The notes under the pieces are model-generated. The model ran no database searches and was not told the origin of the DNA. It was given only the letters and a program-made list of their open reading frames with translations. Source: Hydrogenophaga sp. (lineage in GTDB: Bacteria > Pseudomonadota > Gammaproteobacteria > Burkholderiales > Burkholderiaceae_C). From it: a DNA stretch of 64,000 nt. Positions 44,768-55,635 of the stretch are shown here, piece by piece. The position numbers and the translations under genes were made by a program. The number at the start of each line of letters is the position of its first letter. Within the stretch, counting starts at the first letter, position 1. The stretch spans positions 1 to 64,000 of the forward strand of contig JAGKSX010000036.1 of NCBI GenBank assembly GCA_018993155.1. Direction: 5' to 3'.

Positions 44768-45691
44768 ATGAACCCGATTGACGACACCCCGATCCACCTG
44801 GTCCTGATCACCGGCATGTCCGGCTCGGGCAAATCGGTGGCGCTCACCGCGCTCGAAGACGTGGGCTTCTACTGCGTGGACAACCTGCCGCCCGAATTGC
44901 TCGAGTCCTTCATCGAACTGGAGCAGAGCAACCAGGCACCCCGGGTGGCCATTGCCATGGATGTGCGCAGTGCCGCCTCGCTGCCGGGCCTGCCCAGACG
45001 CCTGGCCCAGCTGCAGCGCCGCGCCCACCGGCCGGTGCACCTCACGACGGTGTTCCTGGACGCCACCACCGACACGCTGGTGCGCCGCTTCTCGGAAACG
45101 CGCCGCCTGCACCCCCTCTCGCTCAAGCAGGCCCATGACCAGCACCGCGCGTTGACCGACGCCATCGAACACGAACGCGAGCTGCTGGCCGAATTGCGCG
45201 AACAGGCGCTCGTGCTCGACACCAGCCTGATCCGCCCCACGCGCCTGCGCAGCCAGATCAAGGACCTGCTCGGAGCGACGCAGGCGCCCTTGACGCTGGT
45301 GTTCGAGTCCTTCGCGTTCAAACGCGGCATTCCCATGGACGCCGACTTCGTGTTCGACGTGCGCATGTTGCCCAACCCGCACTACGAACCCGAACTCAAA
45401 CCCTTGAGCGGGCTTGATGCCCCGGTGGCCGCCTACCTCGCGGCCCAGCCCGAGGTGGGGCAGATGGAGGAGCAGATCACCGCCTTCCTGCGCCACTGGC
45501 TGCCGCAGATGCTGCGCGACCACCGCAGCTACGTGACGGTGGCGATCGGCTGCACTGGCGGCCAGCACCGCTCGGTGTACCTGGTGGAGCGGCTGGCCGA
45601 CACCTTCGCGCCCGACTGGTTCACGCGCGTGCGCCACCGCGAAGACGACAATTGGCCCGGGCCGGCGAGCCAGGCGGCCGAGCTGACTTAA
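44768..45691 (+). CDS. rapZ: RNase adapter RapZ / YvcJ-type nucleotide-binding protein
   Basis: 307 residues. P-loop [18 protein letters not shown] at the start, then [65 protein letters not shown] and [19 protein letters not shown]. In enterobacteria RapZ guides RNase E to GlmZ; elsewhere the partner is unknown. The ATG at 44768 follows recN by 17 nt. The stop TAA shares two bases with the converging mutY stop. Confidence 0.94.
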   Translation: MNPIDDTPIHLVLITGMSGSGKSVALTALEDVGFYCVDNLPPELLESFIELEQSNQAPRVAIAMDVRSAASLPGLPRRLAQLQRRAHRPVHLTTVFLDATTDTLVRRFSETRRLHPLSLKQAHDQHRALTDAIEHERELLAELREQALVLDTSLIRPTRLRSQIKDLLGATQAPLTLVFESFAFKRGIPMDADFVFDVRMLPNPHYEPELKPLSGLDAPVAAYLAAQPEVGQMEEQITAFLRHWLPQMLRDHRSYVTVAIGCTGGQHRSVYLVERLADTFAPDWFTRVRHREDDNWPGPASQAAELT

Positions 45692-46785
45692 CTCAAGGCC
45701 GACAACAGCTGGCGCACAGGCGTCGGCAGACCGTGGTCGATCAAGGCACCTGCGGGCACCCATTGGCCTTCGGGCAAACCGCCCGACCCGTGACCTTCCC
45801 GCAGATCCAGCAGCAAGGGATGCAGGCGCAACTCCCGGTGGGTAAGGCTGTGCGACATCGGCTCGAGCGGCTGCAGCCGCTGGGCAAACCCGGAGGGCAG
45901 TGACGCCTGCAAGGCCGGCTCGTCGGCGAACACGGGCGGGCAGTACAGCCCGGCCCAGATGCCGGGTGCGGGCCGGCGCTCCAGCCAGAAGGCTTGTTGC
46001 CCATCGACACCGGTGCTCCGCACCAGCAACAGCCACCAGTTCTCGAAACGGCGTGCCACGCGGCGGGTCTTGACCGGAAAACGCGCAATCTGATCCGTCC
46101 CGTGTGCGCGGCACACCATCTGCACCGGGCAGCGCCCGCACAGCGGCTTGGTGCGCTGGCACACCGTCGCGCCCAGGTCCATCAGCCCCTGCGTGTAGGC
46201 CGTCATGTCCTCGCGCGTGGGGGCGTCCGGCAACAAGGCCTGGGCGAGCGACCAGAGTTCGCGCTGCGGCCCGGCTTGCGCCAGGTCGCCTTCGAAGGCG
46301 AGCAGGCGCGACAACACCCGGCGCACATTGCCATCGAGGATGGAAATGCGCTCGCCGTGGCAGAACGCCGCGATCGCTGCAGCGGTGGAGGCACCGATGC
46401 CGGGCAAGGTTTCGAGTTGCTCGGCCGTGCCGGGGAACACACCGTGGTGGTCCTTCACCACCGCCTGTGCGCAGCGATGCAGGTTGCGCGCCCGGCTGTA
46501 GTAGCCCAGGCCGCTCCACAAGGCCATCACGTCGTCGGGCAAAGCCGCGGCCAAGGCACGCACGTCCGGGAAACGATCCAGGAAGCGGGGGTAATAGGAC
46601 AGCACGGTGCTGACCTGGGTTTGCTGCAGCATGACCTCCGACAGCCACACCCGGTAGGGATCGCGGGTGTTCTGCCAGGGCAGGCCACTGCGGCCCGAAT
46701 GGCGCTGCCATTCAATGAGCCGGGGCGCAAAAGTCATGGGCAGTGCCGCCCGCACGGGGTCCCCCGAAATCGCCTCGGCGCTCAT
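45688..46785 (-). CDS. mutY: A/G-specific adenine DNA glycosylase MutY
   Basis: 365 residues. The helix-hairpin-helix core has [24 protein letters not shown] (catalytic Glu), [34 protein letters not shown] and the catalytic Asp in [14 protein letters not shown]. The [4Fe-4S] loop is C-x6-C-x2-C-x5-C ([17 protein letters not shown]). The C-terminal NUDIX-like domain for 8-oxoG recognition follows. It removes A opposite 8-oxoG. The ATG overlaps the stop of the dynamin-like gene, and mutM lies just beyond it. Confidence 0.97.
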   Translation of the reverse strand: MSAEAISGDPVRAALPMTFAPRLIEWQRHSGRSGLPWQNTRDPYRVWLSEVMLQQTQVSTVLSYYPRFLDRFPDVRALAAALPDDVMALWSGLGYYSRARNLHRCAQAVVKDHHGVFPGTAEQLETLPGIGASTAAAIAAFCHGERISILDGNVRRVLSRLLAFEGDLAQAGPQRELWSLAQALLPDAPTREDMTAYTQGLMDLGATVCQRTKPLCGRCPVQMVCRAHGTDQIARFPVKTRRVARRFENWWLLLVRSTGVDGQQAFWLERRPAPGIWAGLYCPPVFADEPALQASLPSGFAQRLQPLEPMSHSLTHRELRLHPLLLDLREGHGSGGLPEGQWVPAGALIDHGLPTPVRQLLSALS

Positions 46786-48728
46786 GCCACGAGCGCTTCG
46801 TCGGAAGGTTCTTCTTCGGGTGCGGCCAGCAGGTGCTCGGTGAGCTCGGCCAGTTTGACGTCGAGCTGATTCAGTTCGGCCTGGTGCGATTGCAGCTCCC
46901 GGATGCGTTCGTCCAGACCGCCAGCGGCCTGCTGGATGCGCGAGACGGCCTCGATGCGCCGGCTGAAATTGCGGCGGCGCTCGCGCAACTGCGCGTCGAG
47001 CTGGGCGGCGGCAGACTTGTTCCACAACTCCACCTCGTTGACCGCGGTGTCGTACACCACGCGAAGCCGGCTCATCAGCGCACGCGCCAGGCGCTCGGCA
47101 AACTCGGGCTGCGCCAGGCGCAGCGCATTGCCCAGGCTGAGGTACTGCAAGTGGCTTTTCTCGATCAGGTCGAGGTCTTTCACGTACTGCCCCAGGCGCG
47201 GTGGCGTGGGAGCCTGCAGTGAGAAACCGTACTCGGCATTGAGGTTCTTGAAGCTGCCTTCAAGCATGGACTGGATGTCGCCCGCCATGCGGTCGGCCTT
47301 GCCCATGTCCGTGCGCAGGCGGTCGAAGGTGTGATCGTAGGCGCGGCGCACGCCCAGCTTGATGCCGGGCTGCTTCAAGGCCTTGCCCAGGGTCGCCACC
47401 TCGGCCTTGAGATGGGAAGAGCTGAGCATGGCGAACAGGTCCTTGAGCAGGCGCAGGTGCACCGAGCGCACCGCCTGGATCTTGGCACCGCTCGCATCGA
47501 AATCGGCCTGCTCCTGCTCGATGCGCAGGCGCATCTGCTTGATCACACCGGTGTTCTTGCCGCGCAAGCCTTCGAGCTCCTGGATCTGCTCCACCAGGTC
47601 GCGCGCGCGGGTGTGCACCATGCGGCCGGTTTCCGAGCGAAGCGCCTGGATGCCATTGGCCACGGCCGCGCCCAGGATCTTGCGGCGCTGACCCAGCAGA
47701 TCCACGCCCAGAGCGGTCTCCAGCTCCATCAGGTTGCTGGCGGCCAGCAGCTTCTTGTCGCGGTGCACCTTGGCCAGCAGGCCCTTCTGCGCCGACACCG
47801 CCAGCACCTGGCGCGGCGACAGGCCAAGGATCTCGGCCGAGTCGGTGCGCTGCGAGGCGATCTGCAACTGCACCTGCTCGGGCGAGCTCAGTGCGTCCCA
47901 CATGGTGTCGATCTTGTTGAGCACCACCAGCCGGGACTCGCGCCCCTCGCCCAGCACCGCAAGGTGCTGGCGCCAGATGGTCAGGTCGGACTTGGTCACG
48001 CCGGTGTCGGCCGCGAGGATGAACACCACCGCGTGAGCCTGCGGCAGCAGGCTCACAGTGAGCTCCGGTTCGGCGCCGATGGCGTTGAGGCCCGGCGTAT
48101 CGAGAATCACCAGGCCTTGCTTGAGCAAGGGATGCGCCATGTTGATCAGCGCATGCCGCCACTTGGGCACCTCGATCAGGCCGTCCGGACCAGGCAAGGG
48201 GTTGTCTTCGGGCACCTCGTCGTGCCAGAACCCCAGCGCCGCCGCTTCCGCCTGCGTCACGCGGCGCACCTCGGCCACCTTCTGGATCGCGCGCGCCAGC
48301 TGCTTGGGGTCGTTCACGTCGAGATCGACCCGCTCCCATTTCTCCAGCGCATTGCGCCAGTCCAGCAACGATTGCGGCTGCAGGCGGGTTTCGATGGGCA
48401 GCAGGCGCAGGCACGGCGGCACTTCCGCGTCATAGCCCAGCTCGGTGGGGCACATGGTCGTGCGGCCCGCGCTGGCGGGCATGATGCGGCGGCCATAACC
48501 GGCGAAGAACACCGCGTTGATCAGCTCGGACTTGCCGCGCGAGAACTCGGCCACGAAGGCCACCATGATCTTGTCGTTCTTGACCTGTGCGTGCAGCTGA
48601 TCGAGGCGCTCGCGCACGCCGGACTCCATGAGGTCGTGGTCGGTCAACCATTCGGACAACAGCTTCAGGCGCAAGGCAAACTGCTTGCGCCACACACCGT
48701 GCTGATCGAATTCCTGGTTGAAGCTCAT
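46782..48728 (-). CDS. dynamin-family large GTPase
   Basis: 648 residues. The P-loop is AEFSRGKSELINAVFF (Ala replaces the first Gly of the usual GxxxxGKS). Switch Thr is in AGRTTMCPTEL, G3 is VILDTPGLNAIG and G4 is LVVLNKIDTMWD. The C-terminal half is helical and coiled-coil rich (e.g. LRERRRNFSRRIEAVSRIQQ), and ends acidic. Bacterial dynamin-like proteins bind membranes and aid membrane repair or fusion; the role here is unknown. The gene is translationally coupled to mutY, an unusual pairing worth noting. Confidence 0.9.
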   Translation of the reverse strand: MSFNQEFDQHGVWRKQFALRLKLLSEWLTDHDLMESGVRERLDQLHAQVKNDKIMVAFVAEFSRGKSELINAVFFAGYGRRIMPASAGRTTMCPTELGYDAEVPPCLRLLPIETRLQPQSLLDWRNALEKWERVDLDVNDPKQLARAIQKVAEVRRVTQAEAAALGFWHDEVPEDNPLPGPDGLIEVPKWRHALINMAHPLLKQGLVILDTPGLNAIGAEPELTVSLLPQAHAVVFILAADTGVTKSDLTIWRQHLAVLGEGRESRLVVLNKIDTMWDALSSPEQVQLQIASQRTDSAEILGLSPRQVLAVSAQKGLLAKVHRDKKLLAASNLMELETALGVDLLGQRRKILGAAVANGIQALRSETGRMVHTRARDLVEQIQELEGLRGKNTGVIKQMRLRIEQEQADFDASGAKIQAVRSVHLRLLKDLFAMLSSSHLKAEVATLGKALKQPGIKLGVRRAYDHTFDRLRTDMGKADRMAGDIQSMLEGSFKNLNAEYGFSLQAPTPPRLGQYVKDLDLIEKSHLQYLSLGNALRLAQPEFAERLARALMSRLRVVYDTAVNEVELWNKSAAAQLDAQLRERRRNFSRRIEAVSRIQQAAGGLDERIRELQSHQAELNQLDVKLAELTEHLLAAPEEEPSDEALVA

Positions 48729-48841
48729 GGGCCTTGTGTCTCTGTCAATGGGTCAATATAGCATCGGCACACAGGAGAAAGCCGACCGGTCGGAAAGACC
48801 GACAGCCGGGCGCCCGGGCACAAAACCGCGCTGCTGGCGCG

Positions 48842-49657
48842 TCACTTTTTCTGACACGCGGGGCAGAAGAATGTGGACCGCTGGCCCTGCCGCATTGCCT
48901 TGACCGGCGTCCCGCAAACCCGGCAAGGCCGGCCCTCACGGCCATAGACCATGGCATCGAGCTGGAAGTAGCCGCTCTGCCCCTCGGCACTGGAGAAGTC
49001 GCGCAAGGTGCTGCCTCCCAACGCCACCGCTCGCTGCAGCACCGACACGATGGCCGCGTGCAGCCGCGCCGCGCGAGGTTTGCTCAGGCGATCGGCGCGC
49101 AGCGCGGGGTGAATGCCCGACATGAACAGCGCCTCCGACGCATAGATGTTGCCCACGCCCACGACGATGTCGCCCGCCAGCAGCACCTGCTTGATGGCGG
49201 AGCGCCGCAGCTTCAGGGCTCGATGGAAACTCACTGCATCGAAGCCGATCTCCAGGGGCTCGACGCCCAGGCCGCCCAGCAGCTTGAGCACCCGGGCGTC
49301 CTCCAGAGACGGGGCATAGACCACCGCACCAAAGCGGCGCGGGTCGTGCAGGCGCAGCACCCCGTGGCTGGTCGACAGCTCGAAGTGGTCGTGCACGCCG
49401 CGCGGCGGCAGGCTGGGGGCGAACTGCAGACTGCCCGACATGCCCAGGTGCAACAGCAACACCCCCTCGTCCAGATGCACCAGCAGGTACTTGCCACGCC
49501 GCGCCACTGAGCGCACCTGGCGCCCGGCCAGGCTCGAAGGCTCACAGCCCAGGGGCCAGCGCAGCGGCTTGCCCAGGGACAGCGCGCGCACCTGGGCGCC
49601 CGCGATGCGGTCGGCAAAGCTGCGGCGCGTGACTTCGACTTCGGGCAATTCGGGCAT
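48842..49657 (-). CDS. mutM: formamidopyrimidine-DNA glycosylase MutM
   Basis: 271 residues. The N-terminus is [14 protein letters not shown], with the catalytic Pro2-Glu3 after Met removal. Later elements are [33 protein letters not shown] (H2TH) and the C-terminal zinc finger CRVCGTPV...FFCPACQ (Cys4). It excises 8-oxoG and formamidopyrimidine from DNA, complementing the nearby mutY. The start is fixed by the required Pro2. Confidence 0.98.
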   Translation of the reverse strand: MPELPEVEVTRRSFADRIAGAQVRALSLGKPLRWPLGCEPSSLAGRQVRSVARRGKYLLVHLDEGVLLLHLGMSGSLQFAPSLPPRGVHDHFELSTSHGVLRLHDPRRFGAVVYAPSLEDARVLKLLGGLGVEPLEIGFDAVSFHRALKLRRSAIKQVLLAGDIVVGVGNIYASEALFMSGIHPALRADRLSKPRAARLHAAIVSVLQRAVALGGSTLRDFSSAEGQSGYFQLDAMVYGREGRPCRVCGTPVKAMRQGQRSTFFCPACQKK

Positions 49658-49749
49658 GGTGGGTGGTTTTTCTGCAGAGGGCCGGAACGCCGGTGCGGTC
49701 TTGGGGTCACACCCCCGTGCCCCTGAACCCTTCCCATTATCATGACCCG

Positions 49750-51525
49750 ATGAACACCTTGCACCGCACCGCGACCCTGGTTCTCTTGGGCTTGGCTTTT
49801 GGCGCGGCCGCGCAGCCTGCCCCACCGGCCGCGCCACCCGCAGCCGCCGCCCAGCCCACCGCAAGCGGGCCCGCCGTGGTCAATTCGGCCCTCAACGCGC
49901 CCCTCTTCTACCAACTGCTGCTGGGCGAACTCAATGTGAGCGCGGGTGAGCCGGGCACGGGCTACTCGCTCATCCTGGACGCGGCACGCCGCCAGAAAGA
50001 TCCTGAGCTGTACCGGCGCGCGGTGGACGTGGCCTTGCAGGCCCGCTCGGGCGAGGCCGCGCTGACCGCGGCACGCGCCTGGGCTCAGGAAATTCCGAAC
50101 AGCTCGGAAGCCAACCGCTTCGTGCTGCAGATCCTGCTGGCGCTCAACCGCGTGGGCGAGACCGGCCCGGTGCTGCAGGCCATCCTGCAAGCCAGCCCGG
50201 TGACCGAGCGCAACGACACCATCAACGCCATCCCGCAAACCTACGGGCGCATTGCCGACAAGGCCCTGGCCGCTACCGTGGTGCGCGAGGCCCTGGTGCC
50301 CTCGCTCAAACAACCCTTCCATGCCGCGGCGGCCTGGACCACCGTGGGCCGCATGGAGCTGGCGCAGGACCAGCTGCCCCAGGCCCTGGCGGCGGCGCGC
50401 GAAGGCCATGCGATCGATCCGGCATCGCCCTACCCGGCCCTGCTCGCGCTGGAATTGATGGAGCGCGGGCAAACCGACGCCGAGGCCATCGTGCGGCAGC
50501 AACTGCAGACCGGCAATGCCGCCACGCCCGGCGACACCGCCGTGGCGCTGGCCTATGCCCGAATCCTGGTGGACTTGCAACGCAACAGCGAAGCGCGAGC
50601 GCAACTCGAAGCGCTCACCGCGCGCCAACCCGACCAGGCCGAGCCCTGGTTGCTGCTGGCTTCGCTGCAGGCGCAAGACAACGCGTTGGCGCCGGCCACG
50701 GCGTCGCTGCAGAAGTACATGGCACTGGCGCGCCAGTCGGGCGACGAGCGCACCGCGCGCGGCCTGACGCAGGCCTACCTGCTGATGGCGCAGATCGCGG
50801 AAAAGCAGAATGACTTTCCCGCCGCCAATGCCTGGCTGGACCGCATCGAGAACGCCGACGACATCATGGCCGCCCAGATGCGGCGCGCCTCGCTGCTGGC
50901 CCGCCAGGGCCAGTTGCCTCAGGCACGCGCGCTGTTGCGAGGCCAGCCCGAGCGCCGACCCGAAGACGTGCGCCTCAAGCTGGTCGCCGAAGCGCAGTTG
51001 CTGCGCGACTTCAAGGCCTACCAGCAGTCCTACGAGGTCTACAGCGAGGCCACCGCCCGCTTCCCTGAAGACACCGACCTGATCTACGACCAGGCCATGA
51101 TGGCCGAGAAGGCAGGAAAACTCGCCGACATGGAGCGCCTGCTGCGCCAGCTGATCGCCCTCAAGCCCGACTACCACCACGCCTACAACGCGCTGGGCTA
51201 CTCGCTGGCCGAGCGCAACATGCGCCTGCCGGAAGCCAAACAGCTGATCGAGAAGGCGGTCTCGCTCGCGCCGGGCGATGCCTACATCCAGGACAGCCTG
51301 GGCTGGGTCGAATTCCGCCTGGGCAACAACGCGCGCGCCCTGTCCATCCTGCAGGCGGCCTACGGCAAACGGCCGGACCCCGAAATCGCGGCGCACCTGG
51401 GTGAGGTGCTGTGGGTGCAAGGCCAGCGCGAGCAGGCGCTGAAGATCTGGCGCGAAGGCCTGCTTCTCGCGGCCGACAACGAAACCCTGCAGGCCACCCT
51501 CAAACGCCTGCAAGTCAAACCATGA
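49750..51525 (+). CDS. secreted/periplasmic TPR-repeat protein
   Basis: 591 residues. A signal peptide ([16 protein letters not shown]) is followed by an Ala/Pro-rich linker and then many TPR-like helical repeats across ~80-580 (e.g. [35 protein letters not shown]). It precedes lolB with an ATGA overlap, the common betaproteobacterial order. It may act at the outer membrane, but no specific function is known. It is divergent from mutM (92 bp). Confidence 0.88.
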   Translation: MNTLHRTATLVLLGLAFGAAAQPAPPAAPPAAAAQPTASGPAVVNSALNAPLFYQLLLGELNVSAGEPGTGYSLILDAARRQKDPELYRRAVDVALQARSGEAALTAARAWAQEIPNSSEANRFVLQILLALNRVGETGPVLQAILQASPVTERNDTINAIPQTYGRIADKALAATVVREALVPSLKQPFHAAAAWTTVGRMELAQDQLPQALAAAREGHAIDPASPYPALLALELMERGQTDAEAIVRQQLQTGNAATPGDTAVALAYARILVDLQRNSEARAQLEALTARQPDQAEPWLLLASLQAQDNALAPATASLQKYMALARQSGDERTARGLTQAYLLMAQIAEKQNDFPAANAWLDRIENADDIMAAQMRRASLLARQGQLPQARALLRGQPERRPEDVRLKLVAEAQLLRDFKAYQQSYEVYSEATARFPEDTDLIYDQAMMAEKAGKLADMERLLRQLIALKPDYHHAYNALGYSLAERNMRLPEAKQLIEKAVSLAPGDAYIQDSLGWVEFRLGNNARALSILQAAYGKRPDPEIAAHLGEVLWVQGQREQALKIWREGLLLAADNETLQATLKRLQVKP

Positions 51526-52028
51526 CCGTGCGCGCTTTCCCCTGGCCCAGGTTGCAGAGCCGCGTGGCCGTGCTGGCCGTGGCCGCGGCGCTCTCGGCCT
51601 GCGCCACACCGCCTCGCTCGGCACTTCCTGGCGAAACGGTGTGGAGCGGCCGCCTGTCCCTTCAAGTCGACAGCGCGCCACCCCAGTCGTTTTCCGCCGC
51701 GTTCGACCTGCGCGGTGCTCCCACCGAGGGCGAGTTGCAACTCACCTCGCCTCTGGGGAACACCCTGGCGATCGTGGTGTGGACGCCCCAGAGCGCCGAG
51801 TTGCGCCAGGGTGGCCAGGTCACCCGGCGCGGCAACCTGGACGAGCTGACCACCGAACTCAGCGGCACGGCGGTGCCGGTCGCGGCGCTGTTCGGCTGGT
51901 TGCGCGGCGAGCAAGGCGATGTGCCAGGCTGGCAGGCCGATCTGTCGCGCCAGGCCGAAGGCCGCATCACGGCACGCCGCTCCACACCCTTGCCCACCGC
52001 CGAACTGCGCGTCGTCTTCCAGCCATGA
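51522..52028 (+). CDS. lolB: outer-membrane lipoprotein receptor LolB
   Basis: 168 residues. The N-terminal signal peptide ends in the lipobox LSAC. The mature part shows LolB features: GETVWSGRLSLQVDSAP, FDLRGAPTEGELQLTSPLGNTLA and PVAALFGWLRGE. LolB receives lipoproteins from LolA and inserts them in the outer membrane. It overlaps both neighbours (TPR gene and ispE) by ATGA, the usual lolB-ispE order. Confidence 0.93.
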   Translation: MTVRAFPWPRLQSRVAVLAVAAALSACATPPRSALPGETVWSGRLSLQVDSAPPQSFSAAFDLRGAPTEGELQLTSPLGNTLAIVVWTPQSAELRQGGQVTRRGNLDELTTELSGTAVPVAALFGWLRGEQGDVPGWQADLSRQAEGRITARRSTPLPTAELRVVFQP

Positions 52029-52921
52029 CGCCCCACGCCCCCGTGCAGCGCCTGCTGGACGTGCCTGCGCCCGCCAAGCTCAACCTCTTTCTGCACATCA
52101 CCGGCCGACGGGCCGACGGTTACCACCTGTTGCAGTCCATCTTCATGCTGGTGGACTGGTGCGACCACCTGCATTTCGAGCACCGGGCCGATGGCGCGAT
52201 CAGCCGCGAGGACCTCATGCCCGGCCACCTGCCGGCCGAAGACCTGTCTGTGCGGGCCGCAAGGGCCTTGCAACAGGCCACCGGCTGTGCTCACGGCGTG
52301 CACATCGGCCTGGAAAAACGCCTGCCCGCCGAGGCCGGCATGGGCGGCGGCTCCTCGGACGCGGCCACGACCCTGCTGGCCCTGAACCGCCTCTGGGGAC
52401 TGGGGTTGAAGCGGTCGCAGCTGGCAGCGATCGGTTTGCAACTGGGCGCCGACGTGCCGTTTTTCATTGGTGGGCGCAGCGCCTGGGTGGAGGGCGTGGG
52501 CGAGCAACTCACCCCCGTGGCCCTGCCGTCCACCCGCTTCGTCGTGGTCAAGCCGCCCACGGGCGCCTCCACCCAACGCATCTTTGGCTCGTCCGAGCTC
52601 AAACGCGACACAAAAACTGCTACAATCCAAGGCTTTGCTGCAAATGACTCGCGTGAAGGCGCGGTGATCGATCTCCAGAAAGTTCTGGCCGTCGGACACA
52701 ACGATCTTCAACCCGTGGCGCAGGCGCTCTGTCCCGATGTGGGACATTGCATTCGATGGCTCGACAGCCATGGATTGCAAGGGCGAATGACCGGATCGGG
52801 AACCGCGGTGTTTGCACAGCTGCCGCAGGCAGTGGACCTGACAGACGCCCCCGGCGACTGGATGGTTCGAGAATGCGGCAACATGGATGCACATCCATTG
52901 CTCGACTGGTGCACCGATTAG
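52025..52921 (+). CDS. ispE: 4-diphosphocytidyl-2-C-methyl-D-erythritol kinase
   Basis: 298 residues of the GHMP kinase family. Motifs are PAPAKLNLFLHITGRRADGYHLLQSIF, the ATP loop PAEAGMGGGSSDAATTLLALN, LGADVPFFIGG and GRMTGSGTAVFA. It phosphorylates CDP-methylerythritol in the MEP isoprenoid pathway. A slightly longer segment (residues ~190-205) than usual is seen but catalytic loops are intact. tRNA-Gln follows. Confidence 0.97.
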   Translation: MTPHAPVQRLLDVPAPAKLNLFLHITGRRADGYHLLQSIFMLVDWCDHLHFEHRADGAISREDLMPGHLPAEDLSVRAARALQQATGCAHGVHIGLEKRLPAEAGMGGGSSDAATTLLALNRLWGLGLKRSQLAAIGLQLGADVPFFIGGRSAWVEGVGEQLTPVALPSTRFVVVKPPTGASTQRIFGSSELKRDTKTATIQGFAANDSREGAVIDLQKVLAVGHNDLQPVAQALCPDVGHCIRWLDSHGLQGRMTGSGTAVFAQLPQAVDLTDAPGDWMVRECGNMDAHPLLDWCTD

Positions 52922-53011
52922 AATCGGCAGCGCACAGCCCAGGCAGTGGTTGCGCAACCTGCGACGTTTTTGGTTGGTTGTCCGGCATCACGCCGAACCA
53001 TCGACCTGCGT

Positions 53012-53088
53012 AGGGGAGTCGCCAAGTTGGTAAAGGCACTGGATTTTGATTCCAGCATGCGAGGGTTCGAGTCCTTCCTCCCCTGCCA
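53012..53088 (+). tRNA. tRNA-Gln(TTG)
   Basis: 77 nt with encoded CCA. Acceptor AGGGGAG/CTCCCCT pairs fully, D-arm GCCAAGTTGGTAAAGGC, anticodon arm CTGGA-TTTTGAT-TCCAG with anticodon TTG, T-arm GAGGGTTCGAGTCCTTC. Confidence 0.97.
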
Positions 53089-53117
53089 CCCTGTTTCAAC
53101 ACATCAAGCACCGGAAC

Positions 53118-53141
53118 GGCCACCCCCGGGTGGCCTTTTTT
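53118..53141 (+). terminator. Rho-independent terminator after tRNA-Gln
   Basis: GGCCACC-CCCG-GGTGGCC type stem followed by six T residues, 30 nt after the tRNA and 44 nt before prs. It probably ends the tRNA transcript. Confidence 0.85.
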
Positions 53142-53185
53142 GACGGCGATCTTCTGGGTCCGTCGTTCAGACAGCTGGGAACACC

Positions 53186-54160
53186 ATGCAAGTTCAGCCC
53201 CCGGATTTCATGATCTTCACCGGCAACGCCAACCCGGTGCTGGCCTCCGAAATCGCCCAACACCTGGGCACGCAACTCGGCGCGGCCAATGTGGGTCGCT
53301 TCTCCGACGGTGAAGTCACGGTCGAGATCACGCAGAACGTGCGCGCGCGCCACGTGTTCGTGATCCAGTCCACCTGCTCGCCGACCAACGAGAACCTGAT
53401 GGAGCTGCTCATCATGGTCGACGCGCTCAAGCGCGCCTCGGCCGAGCGCATCTCCGCCGTCATCCCCTATTTCGGCTACGCCCGCCAGGACCGCCGCCCG
53501 CGCTCGGCCCGCGTGCCAATCTCGGCCAAGGTCGTGGCCAACCTGCTGCAGACCGTGGGCGTGAGCCGCGTGCTGACCATGGACCTGCACGCCGACCAGA
53601 TCCAGGGCTTCTTCGACATTCCGGTCGACAACATCTACGCCTCGCCAGTGCTGCTGGGCGACCTGCGCCAGAAGAACTACCCCGACGTGCTCATCGTCTC
53701 GCCCGACGTGGGTGGCGTGGTGCGCGCCCGTGCGCTGGCCAAGCAGCTCAACTGCGACATGGCCATCATCGACAAGCGCCGCCCCAAGGCCAACGTGTCG
53801 GAAGTGATGCACGTGATCGGCGACATCGAAGGCCGCAACTGCGTGATCATGGACGACATGATCGACACCGCCGGCACGCTGGTCAAAGCCGCCGAGGTGC
53901 TCAAGGAGCGCGGCGCCAAGAACGTGTATGCGTACTGCACGCACCCGATCTTCTCGGGTCCGGCCATCGAACGCATCGCCAAGGGCAGTGCCCTGGACGA
54001 GGTGGTGGTGACGAACACCATTCCTCTCTCGCAGGCCGCGCAGGCCTGTTCCAAGATTCGCCAGCTCTCCGTGGCACCGCTGATGGCCGAGACCATCGCG
54101 CGCATCGCCTCGGGTGAGTCGGTCATGAGTTTGTTTGCCGATCAGGACAACCTCTTCTAA
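53186..54160 (+). CDS. prs: ribose-phosphate pyrophosphokinase
   Basis: 324 residues. Motifs are [76 protein letters not shown], and the PRPP-binding loop [20 protein letters not shown]. It makes PRPP from ribose-5-phosphate and ATP for nucleotide, His and Trp synthesis. It is followed by rplY after 99 bp, and both probably share a promoter downstream of the tRNA terminator. Confidence 0.98.
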   Translation: MQVQPPDFMIFTGNANPVLASEIAQHLGTQLGAANVGRFSDGEVTVEITQNVRARHVFVIQSTCSPTNENLMELLIMVDALKRASAERISAVIPYFGYARQDRRPRSARVPISAKVVANLLQTVGVSRVLTMDLHADQIQGFFDIPVDNIYASPVLLGDLRQKNYPDVLIVSPDVGGVVRARALAKQLNCDMAIIDKRRPKANVSEVMHVIGDIEGRNCVIMDDMIDTAGTLVKAAEVLKERGAKNVYAYCTHPIFSGPAIERIAKGSALDEVVVTNTIPLSQAAQACSKIRQLSVAPLMAETIARIASGESVMSLFADQDNLF

Positions 54161-54259
54161 GAGGCTGAAGGCAGCAAAAAGCGGGTCGTCTCCATGGTGG
54201 GGGCGGCTCTTTTGAAACAGAGGCGTTCTGGTCGCGGAACCCCTCCACAGGAGTCAGTC

Positions 54260-54895
54260 ATGCAATTCGTCGCTTTTGAGCGCGCCAAGCAGGGTACGGG
54301 TGCGAGCCGCCGTCTGCGCAACACCGGTCGCGCGCCCGGTATCGTTTTCGGCGGTGACACGCCGGCCGCCACGATCGAACTCGATCACAACGCCCTGTGG
54401 CACGCCCTGAAGAAGGAAGCGTTCCACTCGTCCATCCTCGACATGGAACTCGCTGGCAAGGTGCAGAAGGTTCTGCTGCGCGACGTGCAATACCACCCGT
54501 ACAAGCCGCAAGTGCTGCACGTGGACTTCCAGCGCGTGGACGACAAGACCCGCCTGCGCAAGAAGGTGCCGCTGCACTTCGTGAACGCCGAGAACTCGCC
54601 TGCGGTCAAGACCGACAAGTGCGTGATCAGCCATGTCCTGAACGACATCGAAATCGAGTGCCTGGCCACCCAGCTGCCCGAGTTCATCGAAGTGGACCTG
54701 GGTGAAGTCACCAAGGGCGCCACCGTGCACACCGGCGACATCAAGCTGGCCAAGGGCATCAAGCTCGTGACGCACGGCCGCAAGAACATCACCGTGGCCA
54801 CCGTGGTGGAACCGGTGGAAGAAGTGGTCGCCGCACCGGTGGCCGCTGCCGCCGACGACAAGAAGGCCGCCGCCAAGGGCAAGGGCAAGAAGTAA
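54260..54895 (+). CDS. rplY: 50S ribosomal protein L25/general stress protein Ctc
   Basis: 211 residues, the long Ctc form. The N-domain is [32 protein letters not shown], then [19 protein letters not shown] and [23 protein letters not shown]. The C-terminal tail is Ala/Lys-rich ([11 protein letters not shown]). It binds 5S rRNA. ACAGGAG precedes the start by 6 nt. A terminator follows directly. Confidence 0.97.
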   Translation: MQFVAFERAKQGTGASRRLRNTGRAPGIVFGGDTPAATIELDHNALWHALKKEAFHSSILDMELAGKVQKVLLRDVQYHPYKPQVLHVDFQRVDDKTRLRKKVPLHFVNAENSPAVKTDKCVISHVLNDIEIECLATQLPEFIEVDLGEVTKGATVHTGDIKLAKGIKLVTHGRKNITVATVVEPVEEVVAAPVAAAADDKKAAAKGKGKK

Positions 54896-54912
54896 TTCCA
54901 GCCCCTGCAGTC

Positions 54913-54945
54913 AAAAAGGCCCGCATGAGCGGGCCTTTTTATTTT
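54913..54945 (+). terminator. Rho-independent terminator after rplY
   Basis: AAAAAGGCCCGC-ATGA-GCGGGCCTTTTT forms a 12-bp stem with a T-rich end (TTTTTATTTT). Confidence 0.93.
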
Positions 54946-54966
54946 CCGCCTCGATAATCCGATCCC

Positions 54967-55635
54967 ATGATCAAACTCATCGCCGGCCTGGGCAACCCGG
55001 GGCCGGAATACGAACACACGCGCCACAACGCCGGCTTCTGGTGGGTGGACGAGGCCGCGCGCCTGCTCAAAGTGTCCCTGCAGATGGAGCGCGGGCACTT
55101 CGGCCTGGTGGCGCGGGCCAACGTGGGTGGCCAGAGTGTCTGGCTGGTGGAGCCGCAGACCTTCATGAACCTCTCCGGCAAGTCGGTGGCCTCCGTCGCT
55201 CGCTTCTTCAAGATCGCCCCCGAAGAGGTGCTGGTGGTGCACGACGAATTGGACCTGGCACCCGGTGAGGCCAAGCTCAAGAAGGGCGGCGGACACGCGG
55301 GCCACAACGGCCTGCGCGACATCCACGCGCAGCTCGGCAGTGCCGACTACTGGCGCCTGCGCGTGGGCATCGGCCACCCGGGCAACAAGAACGAAGTGGC
55401 GAACTGGGTGCTGAAGAAGCCCTCGCCCGACGACCGCATCGCGATCGCGCAGGCGCTGGATCGCTCGCTCAAGGCCTTGCCGCAGTTGATCGCGGGCGAA
55501 ATGGACAAGGCCACGGCCTTGATCCACACCAGCAAGCCGCCGCGGCCCAAGCCACCGCGGCCGGCCACCGCGCCAGCGCCTCAGGCCGAGGCGGGTGGCG
55601 GGGCTGCCGTGTCACCGGCGGCCGACAAGGGCTGA
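54967..55635 (+). CDS. pth: peptidyl-tRNA hydrolase
   Basis: 222 residues. Motifs are [24 protein letters not shown] (catalytic His), [45 protein letters not shown] and [21 protein letters not shown]. It recycles peptidyl-tRNAs. The C-terminal ~30 residues are a Pro/Ala-rich extension ([16 protein letters not shown]...) beyond the usual end. The last 55 nt run tail-to-tail into the ferredoxin gene on the other strand. Confidence 0.97.
   Translation: MIKLIAGLGNPGPEYEHTRHNAGFWWVDEAARLLKVSLQMERGHFGLVARANVGGQSVWLVEPQTFMNLSGKSVASVARFFKIAPEEVLVVHDELDLAPGEAKLKKGGGHAGHNGLRDIHAQLGSADYWRLRVGIGHPGNKNEVANWVLKKPSPDDRIAIAQALDRSLKALPQLIAGEMDKATALIHTSKPPRPKPPRPATAPAPQAEAGGGAAVSPAADKG

Noticed and set aside
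54161..54259. Possible structured leader of rplY
   Set aside because: A-rich and T-rich arms (AAAAAGCGGG, GGCTCTTTT) do not pair consistently when written out.
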